DNA of 5,578 nucleotides from Comamonadaceae bacterium (GTDB lineage: Bacteria; Pseudomonadota; Gammaproteobacteria; Burkholderiales; Burkholderiaceae_C). Within the stretch, counting starts at the first letter, position 1; every line of letters begins with the position of its first letter. Below, piece after piece: positions 1-4,665 of the stretch. The position numbers were made by a program, and so were the translations under genes. The stretch is from assembly GCA_027490485.1 (NCBI GenBank), contig JAIXYA010000225.1:1-5578 (forward strand), written 5' to 3'. A model generated the notes under the pieces. It did no database searches and was not told the DNA's origin. It saw nothing but the letters and a program-made list of their open reading frames with translations.

Positions 1-432
1 CAAGGCACCGCGCTTGCTGGCAGGTGCAATGGTTTTTTGCTCGTAGCTGGGGGGGATGCCGCGCTGGTTGGGCTCGATCCAAATTTGCAAAAAATGCACG
101 GGGTCGGTTTGCGATGGGTTGAATTCGCTGTGAGTGCCACCCGTGCCTGCGCTCATGCGCTGCACGTCGCCCGGGGGAATGCCTTTGACATTGCCCATGC
201 TGTCTTGATGGGCCAAGTTACCTGACAGCACATAGCTGATGATTTCCATGTCTTGGTGGCCGTGGGTGCCAAAACCTTTGCCTGCCGCGATGCGGTCCTC
301 GTTGATCACACGCAACGCACCCCAGCCCATGTGAGCGGGGTCGTAGTAGCCAGCGAATGAAAAACTGTGAAAAGACTTGAGCCAACCATGGTCGGCATAG
401 CCTCTGTCTTGGGAGCGTCGGATCTTGTGCAT
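1..432 (-). CDS. Pirin family cupin protein (YhhW-like), C-terminus cut by window edge
   Basis: The first 144 residues of a pirin, a non-haem metal-binding bicupin. Family members include nuclear co-regulators and bacterial quercetin 2,3-dioxygenase-like enzymes such as E. coli YhhW. The four expected metal ligands are visible: His57 and His59 in GTHGHQDME, and His101 and Glu103 in GTHSEFN. The stretches [18 protein letters not shown] and [15 protein letters not shown] are typical of the N-terminal pirin domain. Full-length relatives have about 230-240 residues, so roughly the last 90 lie left of the window. The start is the ATG at 430-432, giving [11 protein letters not shown], the usual pirin N-terminus; its ribosome binding site is weak. 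It is divergent from the LysR gene, recalling E. coli yhaK-yhaJ, where a pirin neighbours a LysR regulator. Family assignment is secure; the substrate and physiological role are not known from sequence. Confidence 0.93.
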   Translation of the reverse strand, partial: MHKIRRSQDRGYADHGWLKSFHSFSFAGYYDPAHMGWGALRVINEDRIAAGKGFGTHGHQDMEIISYVLSGNLAHQDSMGNVKGIPPGDVQRMSAGTGGTHSEFNPSQTDPVHFLQIWIEPNQRGIPPSYEQKTIAPASKRGAL

Positions 433-466
433 GTTGTATCCAATGAATAAGACTTAGCTTAATCAA

Positions 467-483
467 CCAAAGTATTCTTTTGG
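467..483. promoter_or_regulatory. Inverted repeat CCAAA-N7-TTTGG in the pirin/LysR gap
   Basis: Five-base perfect arms (467-471 and 479-483) separated by 7 bases lie about 35 bp upstream of the pirin start and 50 bp upstream of the LysR start. The position suits an operator for the divergent pair, but arms this short occur by chance fairly often. A clear sigma70 promoter was not recognised in this gap. Confidence 0.25.
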
Positions 484-506
484 ATGCATGGAATTGATGG
501 CATCAT

Positions 507-519
507 TCAAATAATTTGA
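507..519. promoter_or_regulatory. Perfect dyad TCAAAT-A-ATTTGA, candidate LysR (T-N11-A) site
   Basis: A 13-bp perfect palindrome with the T-N11-A form and interrupted dyad typical of LysR-type regulator boxes. It ends 14 bases before the LysR start codon, where binding could autoregulate the gene. A second short palindrome, TGATG-G-CATCA, lies just upstream at 495-505, and TTGATCAA overlaps its right end at 516-523. The palindromes are read directly; binding by the neighbouring LysR protein is inference. Confidence 0.4.
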
Positions 520-533
520 TCAATAAGGTGTTT

Positions 534-1514
534 ATGTCGTCTGCCCGAGATGTTTTGACCCCCGACGCCCTCTTCATGCTCAATGCCATCGCAGAAAAAG
601 GCAGCTTTGCGGGGGCTGCCCGCGAAATAGGCGTGGTGCCCAGTGCTTTGAGTTACCGGGTACGGCAAATGGAGGAGGCGCTGGATGTGCTGCTGTTTAC
701 CCGTTCGTCGCGCCAAGCCCAACTGACCGCGGCAGGACGCGAATTGCTGACCGAGGGCAGCCGTTTGCTGCTGGACATGGACAGCATCGCGCACCGCGTC
801 AAACGGGTGGCTACCGGCTGGGAAGGCCAACTCACCATTGCAGTGGATGCCATCATTGATTTTCAAGTCATGATGGAGATGAGTGAGACGTTTTTTGCAC
901 TCAACCCGCCCACTCGGTTAAAACTTCGCAACGAGACCTTGAGCGGTACCTTGAGCGCTTTGAGCTCTGGCCAAGCCGATTTGGCGGTCGGCGTGAGCTA
1001 CGCCTTCAGCAACAGCCAAGGGTTGCGCTTTGCGCCACTGGGCGAAGTGGAGTTTGTGTTTGCAGTGGCACCACAGCACCCCTTGGCGCATGTGGCGCAA
1101 CCACTGAGCGACCGATTGATCCAATCCCACCGCGCCGTGGCGGTGGCTGACACGGTGCCCCAAGGAATGGGCCTGACCTTTGGACTGCTCGCCGGACAAG
1201 ATGTGTTCACCGTGCCCACGATGCAAGCCAAGCTCGACGCGCAACTGCGCGGTTTGGGGTCGGGCTTTCTGCCATTGACCTTGGCCAAGCCCTATATCGA
1301 TCAAGGTTTGCTGTGTGTGTGCGAGGTGATGCATCCCTTGCGACTGGCCACCATCAGCTACGCTTGGCGTGAAAACCCCGACGCCAAGGGTCAACCCGCA
1401 GGCGACAAAGCATTGCAATGGTGGCTGCAACAACTCAGCCACAGCACCACACGCAACGCCTTGTTACGTCAATCACCCCAAAGCCATCAACTCGGTGTAG
1501 AGTCGGAACTATGA
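534..1514 (+). CDS. LysR family transcriptional regulator, YhaJ-like
   Basis: A 326-residue DNA-binding regulator. The N-terminal winged helix-turn-helix spans about residues 8-67, with the LysR signature GSFAGAAREIGVVPSALSY followed by RQMEEALDVLLFTR. The remainder is a periplasmic-binding-protein-like effector domain. Similarity to E. coli YhaJ is recognisable in the helix-turn-helix, in ATGWEGQLTIAVDA, in AVAVADT and in the GLGSGFLP stretch, and YhaJ also sits beside a pirin gene. The ATG at 534 was chosen because TAAGGTG lies just upstream; an in-frame TTG at 516 would add six residues but has no such site. The C-terminus carries roughly 25 Ser/Gln/Arg-rich residues beyond the usual end of the family. 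The stop overlaps the next gene as ATGA, so the two are probably cotranscribed. The effector is unknown. Confidence 0.92.
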   Translation: MSSARDVLTPDALFMLNAIAEKGSFAGAAREIGVVPSALSYRVRQMEEALDVLLFTRSSRQAQLTAAGRELLTEGSRLLLDMDSIAHRVKRVATGWEGQLTIAVDAIIDFQVMMEMSETFFALNPPTRLKLRNETLSGTLSALSSGQADLAVGVSYAFSNSQGLRFAPLGEVEFVFAVAPQHPLAHVAQPLSDRLIQSHRAVAVADTVPQGMGLTFGLLAGQDVFTVPTMQAKLDAQLRGLGSGFLPLTLAKPYIDQGLLCVCEVMHPLRLATISYAWRENPDAKGQPAGDKALQWWLQQLSHSTTRNALLRQSPQSHQLGVESEL

Positions 1515-2548
1515 AAAACATCGCTGTCATCGGTGCCGGCATGGCGGGAGTCACCGCCGCAAGAACCTTGGTCCAAGCTGGACACCGTGTCAGCGTTTTT
1601 GAAAAGAGCAAAGGTGCTGGTGGTCGCATGGCCACACGCGACACCCCCTACGGCGGGTTTGACCATGGCGCGCAGTACTTCACAGTGCGCGACGAGCGAT
1701 TTATGCGAGCGCTTAACGAGGTCCCTGGCACACAGGCTTTGTGCAAACCTTGGAGCGCCAGCTCGGTGCAGGTACGAGACCCGCTGGGCAGAGTGATCGA
1801 AGTTCCCAAGCCACCACGTGAGCTGCATTTTGTGGGCGCACCAGCCATGAACAGCTTGGTCAGGCACTGGGCCTCGCCCTTGGCAGAGGCCGGCCAACTC
1901 TTTTGCAATACCAGCGTCAAAGCCCTGCGCCGAAAAGGCAAGCAATGGCAATTAGTCAGCGCTGAAGACAAGGTGCTAGGCAGCTTCGATTCGGTGGTGC
2001 TTGCCATCCCAAATGTGCAAGCCGCTTATTTGTTGCGCCAGTCTGGCGCACCCGCCGCGCAATTCAAGGCCTTGGCAGCCACCGAGGCCGTGAGCGTCGC
2101 GCCCTGCTGGACGCTGATGCTGGCCTTCCCCTTGGTGCAACCAGGGCTTGGACAAATGGGTCCGCAATGGAACGTGGCGCAAAGCACCCATCACCGTATT
2201 GCTTGGGTGGCGCGGGAATCTTCCAAGCCGGGTCGCTCGCCTATTGAGCGTTGGACGGTGCAAGCCAGTGCAGCTTGGTCACAAGAGCATGTGCAAGACG
2301 ATGAGGCGCGGGTCGAGGCGAAACTGCTCAAAGCGTTTGCAGAATTAACAGGCATCAGAGCAGAGCCTGGATTTAGCCAATTGCACCTGTGGCGTTATGC
2401 CAAAACATTGCAGGCCGCAGGTCAGGCTTATTTTTGGGACGAAGAGCAACACATAGGTCTTTGTGGTGACTGGCTTATCGGTCACCGCGTCGAAGACGCC
2501 TTTGTCAGCGGTTTAAGCTTGGCGCTCAGCCTGCAAGCGCCAGCCTAG
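1511..2548 (+). CDS. Renalase-like FAD/NAD(P)-binding oxidoreductase
   Basis: A 345-residue flavoprotein of the bacterial renalase/amine oxidase-like group; characterised bacterial renalases oxidise isomeric dihydro-NAD(P) species, a metabolite-repair role. The N-terminal Rossmann motif GAGMAG (residues 8-13) is followed by acidic Glu31 at the end of the second strand, expected to bind the FAD ribose, then GAGGRMATR (35-43) and FDHGAQYFTVRD (about 50-61), all typical of the family. Near the C-terminus, GLCGDW (316-321) and the following helix form the second FAD contact. The ATG at 1511 overlaps the LysR stop by four bases, suggesting translational coupling; an in-frame upstream start near 1418 would run through the LysR gene and is unlikely. 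No signal peptide is seen, so the protein should be cytoplasmic. The flavoprotein family is certain; renalase activity is inferred by resemblance. Confidence 0.9.
   Translation: MKNIAVIGAGMAGVTAARTLVQAGHRVSVFEKSKGAGGRMATRDTPYGGFDHGAQYFTVRDERFMRALNEVPGTQALCKPWSASSVQVRDPLGRVIEVPKPPRELHFVGAPAMNSLVRHWASPLAEAGQLFCNTSVKALRRKGKQWQLVSAEDKVLGSFDSVVLAIPNVQAAYLLRQSGAPAAQFKALAATEAVSVAPCWTLMLAFPLVQPGLGQMGPQWNVAQSTHHRIAWVARESSKPGRSPIERWTVQASAAWSQEHVQDDEARVEAKLLKAFAELTGIRAEPGFSQLHLWRYAKTLQAAGQAYFWDEEQHIGLCGDWLIGHRVEDAFVSGLSLALSLQAPA
2520..2542. terminator. Hairpin at the end of the oxidoreductase gene, possible weak bidirectional terminator
   Basis: A perfect 7-bp stem, TGGCGCT pairing with AGCGCCA around a 9-base loop, lies in the last codons of the oxidoreductase gene. 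On the plus strand a T-rich run (ACTTTTTCTT) follows about 12 bases later, too far for a textbook intrinsic terminator. On the minus strand no T tract follows. It is the only obvious structure at this convergent junction, where the two stop codons are separated by only 4 bases. Confidence 0.35.
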
Positions 2549-2552
2549 AGAT

Positions 2553-2645
2553 TTACTTTTTCTTATAGGGCTTGTTGAACCAATTGGCCAACATAAACAA
2601 CATCACAACGATCCACATAATCAAAAGGATGTGGTGTGTTTGCAT
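2553..2645 (-). CDS. Uncharacterised 30-residue single-helix membrane protein, last gene of the puc operon
   Basis: I do not recognise this small protein. It begins MQTHH, has one hydrophobic segment (ILLIMWIVVMLFMLA, residues 6-20) and ends in a basic tail NKPYKKK. By the positive-inside rule the C-terminus should be cytoplasmic and the N-terminus periplasmic. The start at 2643-2645 is preceded by AAGGAGA at ideal spacing (2650-2656), strong evidence that it is translated. It lies 37 bases after pucC on the same strand, so it is probably the fourth gene of the operon. There is no histidine inside the helix, so it is unlikely to hold bacteriochlorophyll as the LH alpha and beta chains do; His4 and His5 are at the membrane edge. 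Accessory antenna subunit or assembly factor is a guess from context. A longer in-frame version reaching into pucC is an overlap artefact. Confidence 0.7.
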   Translation of the reverse strand: MQTHHILLIMWIVVMLFMLANWFNKPYKKK

Positions 2646-2682
2646 GGTGTGTCTCCTTGGTTTAAAAAATAAGGGGTGAATG

Positions 2683-4044
2683 TTAGCGAACTTTTTTGGT
2701 GATGAGTGGATACATGGCATAAAGGGTGATGAGCAACAACACCACTTCGAGGCTGTACACAAATGCATAAGCCGTTCCAGAATCCACCACCAAAGCCATC
2801 AGGTCGCGAATGATACCGCCCAAGGCCATGGCCAAACCGGCGGCCGTGGCTTGTACAGCCCCCCAAGCCCCCATCGCCAAACCGGCTTGGCCGGGAGGCG
2901 CGTGGTTCATGGTGGCAGTCAAGGTGCCGTGACCAAACAATCCTGCACCAAAGCCTATGAACAAGGTACCCAAGGCAAACAAAAGCAAGGATGCCTGCGG
3001 TGCAGACATCAAGACAGCGGTGAACGCTGGCACACCCACCAACACACCGCCACAGGCCATGCGAAACGGGTCAGCGCCACGACCGAGAACATTGGAAGCC
3101 CAAGCAAAACCCGTCAACCCACCAAAAGCCAGCAAGGCTGTCAATAAAGTGGTGTCAGACACCGGCAAATGCAAAATTTCCCCGCCAAAGGGTTCGAGCA
3201 ACACGTCCCCCATGCTGAAAGCCATGGTCCCTAAGCCAACAGCCAATAAACGCCTGAGCGCTTGCTCGCCTTGGGTAAACAGTTTGAGGGCGGCCACGAA
3301 ATCAACGTCCGCTTCATGGGCATTAGCCAAGCGTTTGGTACGCGCTTCTTGTTTCCACAAAGCGGTGATGTTGAGCACCAAGGTCAACACCGCTGCCCCT
3401 TGGATTGAACGAATCAGGGCACCTGGAGAAAAGTCATGCAACAAATACCCAAAAATCAGGGAGCTCAAAATCATGCCCACCAACAGCATGAAATACATCA
3501 AGCCAACCACTTTGGGACGCGACTCCGGCGGCGATAAATCGGTGGCCAAGGCCAAGCCCGCCGTTTGTGTGGTGTGTATGCCGGCACCCACCAGCAAAAA
3601 GGCCATACCCGCTCCCAAGTGGCCTACCCAGTCGGGTGCATGGGCGGCTTGCCCCATGCGACCCAAGACCAGCAAAGCAAAGGGCATGATGGCAAAACCG
3701 CCAAACTGCAGCAAGGTACCCATCCAAATATAGGGAACGCGACGCCAACCCAAGGCCGAACGGTGGTGATCGGAGCGAAAGCCGATGAGGGCTCGAAACG
3801 GCGCAAACAACAAAGGCAAGGCAATCATGATGGCCACCAAGGCCGCGGGGACTTTGAGTTCCACGATCATGACGCGGTTGAGGGTGCCAATCAGCATGGC
3901 CAAAGCCATGCCAACAGAGACTTGAAAAAGCGATAAACGTAACAGCCGGCTTAATGGCAGCGTATCGGTGGCTGCGTCGGCGAATGGAAGAAACTTAAGG
4001 CTGACATGAAGCCATGAGCGAGAGAGTTTGGGAGAAGCACTCAT
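2683..4044 (-). CDS. pucC: PucC, LH2 antenna assembly protein (MFS, PucC/LhaA family)
   Basis: A 453-residue polytopic inner-membrane protein with about twelve hydrophobic segments, belonging to the PucC/LhaA (BCH2) branch of the major facilitator superfamily. These proteins are needed to assemble light-harvesting complexes, possibly by delivering bacteriochlorophyll. Family marks include the loop GFRSDHHRSALGWRRVPYIW (residues 88-107) followed by GTLLQFGGFAIMPFALL, and DVLLEPFGGEILHL (280-293) followed by TTLLTALLAFGGLTGF. The length is normal for the family. The gene follows pucA by 58 bases; that gap contains a terminator-like hairpin and the start codon has no clear ribosome binding site, both suggesting far lower expression than the antenna polypeptides. 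Position directly behind pucBA favours pucC over the LH1-associated paralogue lhaA. Confidence 0.95.
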   Translation of the reverse strand: MSASPKLSRSWLHVSLKFLPFADAATDTLPLSRLLRLSLFQVSVGMALAMLIGTLNRVMIVELKVPAALVAIMIALPLLFAPFRALIGFRSDHHRSALGWRRVPYIWMGTLLQFGGFAIMPFALLVLGRMGQAAHAPDWVGHLGAGMAFLLVGAGIHTTQTAGLALATDLSPPESRPKVVGLMYFMLLVGMILSSLIFGYLLHDFSPGALIRSIQGAAVLTLVLNITALWKQEARTKRLANAHEADVDFVAALKLFTQGEQALRRLLAVGLGTMAFSMGDVLLEPFGGEILHLPVSDTTLLTALLAFGGLTGFAWASNVLGRGADPFRMACGGVLVGVPAFTAVLMSAPQASLLLFALGTLFIGFGAGLFGHGTLTATMNHAPPGQAGLAMGAWGAVQATAAGLAMALGGIIRDLMALVVDSGTAYAFVYSLEVVLLLITLYAMYPLITKKVR

Positions 4045-4051
4045 GTTAAAA

Positions 4052-4082
4052 ATGGACCGGAAAGACGTGCAATCCGGCCCAT
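4052..4082 (-). terminator. Terminator-like hairpin between pucA and pucC (partial terminator or RNA-stabilising loop)
   Basis: On the minus strand ATGGGCCGGA pairs with TCCGGTCCAT, a 10-bp stem with a single G-T wobble and an 11-base loop, followed by TTTT. The base of the hairpin is only 7 bases from the pucC start codon. Hairpins after the antenna genes are known in puc and puf operons, where they protect the short antenna mRNA and reduce read-through. Here it may act as a partial terminator, and because it sits where the pucC ribosome binding site should be it may also limit pucC translation. Confidence 0.7.
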
Positions 4083-4102
4083 CCTAAATGAAATAACTGA
4101 AC

Positions 4103-4294
4103 TTAAGCCGTCGGCGTCGCAACGGTCTGTGTGACCGCAGCTGTCGCCGCACTGCCATTCAGGAATTTCTTGACCCAAGTGGTGTTGAGGGTCAGCGCCA
4201 AATGCACCGAAAACGATGCAATAGCGACTGCAGCGATGAAAATAGGAATGCCCACTGAGGGCTTGACCACTGTCCAAATTTTTCCGTAGATCAT
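4103..4294 (-). CDS. pucA: LH2 antenna alpha subunit with Phe44-Leu45 (B800-820-like) motif
   Basis: A 63-residue light-harvesting 2 alpha polypeptide, a single-helix membrane protein that binds bacteriochlorophyll and carotenoid with PucB. It begins MIYGKIWTVVKPSVGIP, close to the standard MNQGKIWTVVNPAIGIP. The formylated Met1 is the usual B800 ligand, and His31 in SVHLAL is the B850 bacteriochlorophyll ligand. After TTW (38-40) the sequence is VKKFLNG, giving Phe44 and Leu45 where high-light LH2 carries Tyr-Trp or Tyr-Tyr hydrogen-bond donors. The tail after residue 47 is Ala/Thr-rich (SAATAAVTQTVATPTA), longer than in alpha-proteobacterial homologues; I recall a similar Ala-rich tail in Rubrivivax. 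The start is supported by AGGAGA six bases upstream. It follows pucB by 12 bases. Identity is very secure; the spectral shift is inferred. Confidence 0.96.
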   Translation of the reverse strand: MIYGKIWTVVKPSVGIPIFIAAVAIASFSVHLALTLNTTWVKKFLNGSAATAAVTQTVATPTA

Positions 4295-4306
4295 GTGGTT
4301 CTCCTA

Positions 4307-4453
4307 TTATTTCAGCCAAGGGGAGTACGTGTACGCCAGCAAATGCGCCAGCGCGGCAATCATTCCAAAGATTTGAGTTCCTTGGATGAGGTGCCGATGA
4401 ATCTCTTCTGACTCGGCTTCTGTGAGGCCTGTTGGCCCTACTTTGTCTGACAT
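4307..4453 (-). CDS. pucB: LH2 antenna beta subunit
   Basis: A 48-residue light-harvesting 2 beta polypeptide, first gene of the puc operon. It begins MSDKVGPTGLTEAESEEIHR, matching the conserved SGLTxAEAEE-hH pattern. One transmembrane helix follows, with His37 in ALAHLLA as the B850 bacteriochlorophyll ligand, and the end SPWLK resembles the usual TPWL(G/H). His19 corresponds to the conserved beta-His12 near B800. Position 27 (GTQIFG) is Gln where most LH2 beta chains have Arg (GTRVF), the beta-Arg20 that hydrogen-bonds B800. The start is set by AAGGAGA eight bases upstream. The SPWL tail and overall motif favour LH2 over LH1 beta, which normally ends in WRPWL. The protein is very short, so it is easily missed by length filters. 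Confidence 0.95.
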   Translation of the reverse strand: MSDKVGPTGLTEAESEEIHRHLIQGTQIFGMIAALAHLLAYTYSPWLK

Positions 4454-4460
4454 GTTGTTA

Positions 4461-4467
4461 TCTCCTT
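4461..4467 (-). promoter_or_regulatory. Strong ribosome binding site of pucB
   Basis: AAGGAGA on the minus strand lies about 7-8 bases before the pucB ATG. It is the best Shine-Dalgarno sequence in the window, in line with the high demand for antenna polypeptides, and it fixes the start of this very short gene. Confidence 0.85.
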
Positions 4468-4483
4468 GAAAGATCTTCACGTC

Positions 4484-4519
4484 CGTGCTGAACCCGCACG
4501 AGGGTTATTTATGACCCCC
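4484..4519 (-). promoter_or_regulatory. Two back-to-back hairpins in the puc mRNA leader
   Basis: Reading the minus strand, GGGGGT pairs with ACCCTC (one G-T wobble, 8-base loop; 4500-4519), and directly behind it CGTGC pairs with GCACG around a 7-base loop (4484-4500). The hairpins meet at position 4500. They lie within the roughly 97-base leader between the predicted transcription start and pucB, leaving the ribosome binding site free. A role in protecting the 5' end of the antenna mRNA is inferred from puf and puc precedents. Confidence 0.45.
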
Positions 4520-4553
4520 ATGGCCACAAATTCTTAAATCCCTATCTTGCTAA

Positions 4554-4571
4554 TGTTATTCTAAGTTGACA
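4554..4571. promoter_or_regulatory. PpsR/CrtJ palindrome 1 (TGT-N12-ACA), over the puc -10 box
   Basis: TGTTATTCTAAGTTGACA is an exact TGT-N12-ACA, the recognition motif of the photosynthesis repressor PpsR/CrtJ. It covers the predicted minus-strand -10 box (4558-4563) of the puc promoter. The repressor gene itself is not in the window, so binding is inferred from the motif and its context. Confidence 0.75.
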
Positions 4572-4585
4572 TATTGATCTGTCAA
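4558..4585 (-). promoter_or_regulatory. sigma70-type promoter of the puc operon
   Basis: On the minus strand a perfect -35 box TTGACA (4580-4585) is followed by a 16-base spacer and a -10 box TAGAAT (4558-4563; five of six consensus bases). Transcription would start near 4550 and give a leader of about 97 bases before pucB. Both boxes lie within PpsR-type palindromes. A box this close to consensus implies strong basal activity that needs repression. Confidence 0.72.
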
Positions 4586-4601
4586 TACAAATTTACATAA
4601 T
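4574..4601 (+). promoter_or_regulatory. Possible divergent promoter for gluQ
   Basis: TTGATC (4574-4579, four of six consensus bases), a 16-base spacer and CATAAT (4596-4601, five of six) form a plausible plus-strand promoter about 65 bases upstream of the gluQ start. It overlaps palindrome 2 and the puc -35 region, so the two divergent promoters could interfere. An alternative -35, TTGACA at 4566-4571, has no good -10 at the right distance. Confidence 0.35.
4580..4597. promoter_or_regulatory. PpsR/CrtJ palindrome 2 (TGT-N12-ACA), over the puc -35 box
   Basis: TGTCAATACAAATTTACA is a second exact TGT-N12-ACA. Its left end contains, on the minus strand, the TTGACA -35 box of the puc promoter. 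Exactly 8 bases (4572-4579) separate it from palindrome 1. The inner half-sites together form a perfect TTGACA-N8-TGTCAA inverted repeat (4566-4585). An 8-bp spacing between paired palindromes is what is known for cooperative CrtJ binding at the Rhodobacter capsulatus bchC promoter. Confidence 0.78.
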
Positions 4602-4665
4602 GGCGACTTTTCCACTGAGTTAAAGTGCCTGACACCGCTAAGCCCTTGAAAATAATCAATATTCC

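Noticed and set aside
218..466. Minus-strand 82-residue frame overlapping the pirin start
   Set aside because: It is out of frame with the pirin gene, whose four metal ligands and conserved motifs read cleanly in another frame.
918..1442. Minus-strand 174-residue frame opposite the LysR gene
   Set aside because: It is His/Gln-rich with no recognisable motif and lies fully within a well-supported LysR gene, so it is a shadow frame.
1418..1510. Extended N-terminus for the renalase-like protein
   Set aside because: The extra 31 residues overlap the LysR coding region and precede the Rossmann motif, which in this family begins within a few residues of the start; the ATG at 1511 gives the normal N-terminus.
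2646..2768. 71-residue version of the small membrane protein starting inside pucC
   Set aside because: The added part is antenna-gene overlap with a Cys/Ser/Pro-rich non-membrane sequence, while the ATG at 2645 has an ideal ribosome binding site.
2680..3733. Long plus-strand open frames (155 and 258 residues) opposite pucC
   Set aside because: They are antisense to a certain polytopic membrane gene, are low in hydrophobic residues and rich in Lys, Thr, Pro and Gln, and resemble no family; the PucC motifs on the other strand settle the coding strand.
4041..4319. 92-residue minus-strand frame covering pucA
   Set aside because: It is a shifted reading of pucA; the alpha-subunit motifs and ribosome binding site support the 63-residue frame.
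4307..4453. LH1 beta (PufB) as the identity of the 48-residue chain
   Set aside because: It lacks the WRPWL end of LH1 beta, its alpha partner starts with the LH2 GKIWTVVKP motif, and pucC rather than pufLM follows.
4566..4571. Plus-strand TTGACA as the gluQ -35 box
   Set aside because: No acceptable -10 hexamer lies 16-18 bases downstream (the sequence there is AAATTT-like); it is better explained as one arm of the repressor dyad.
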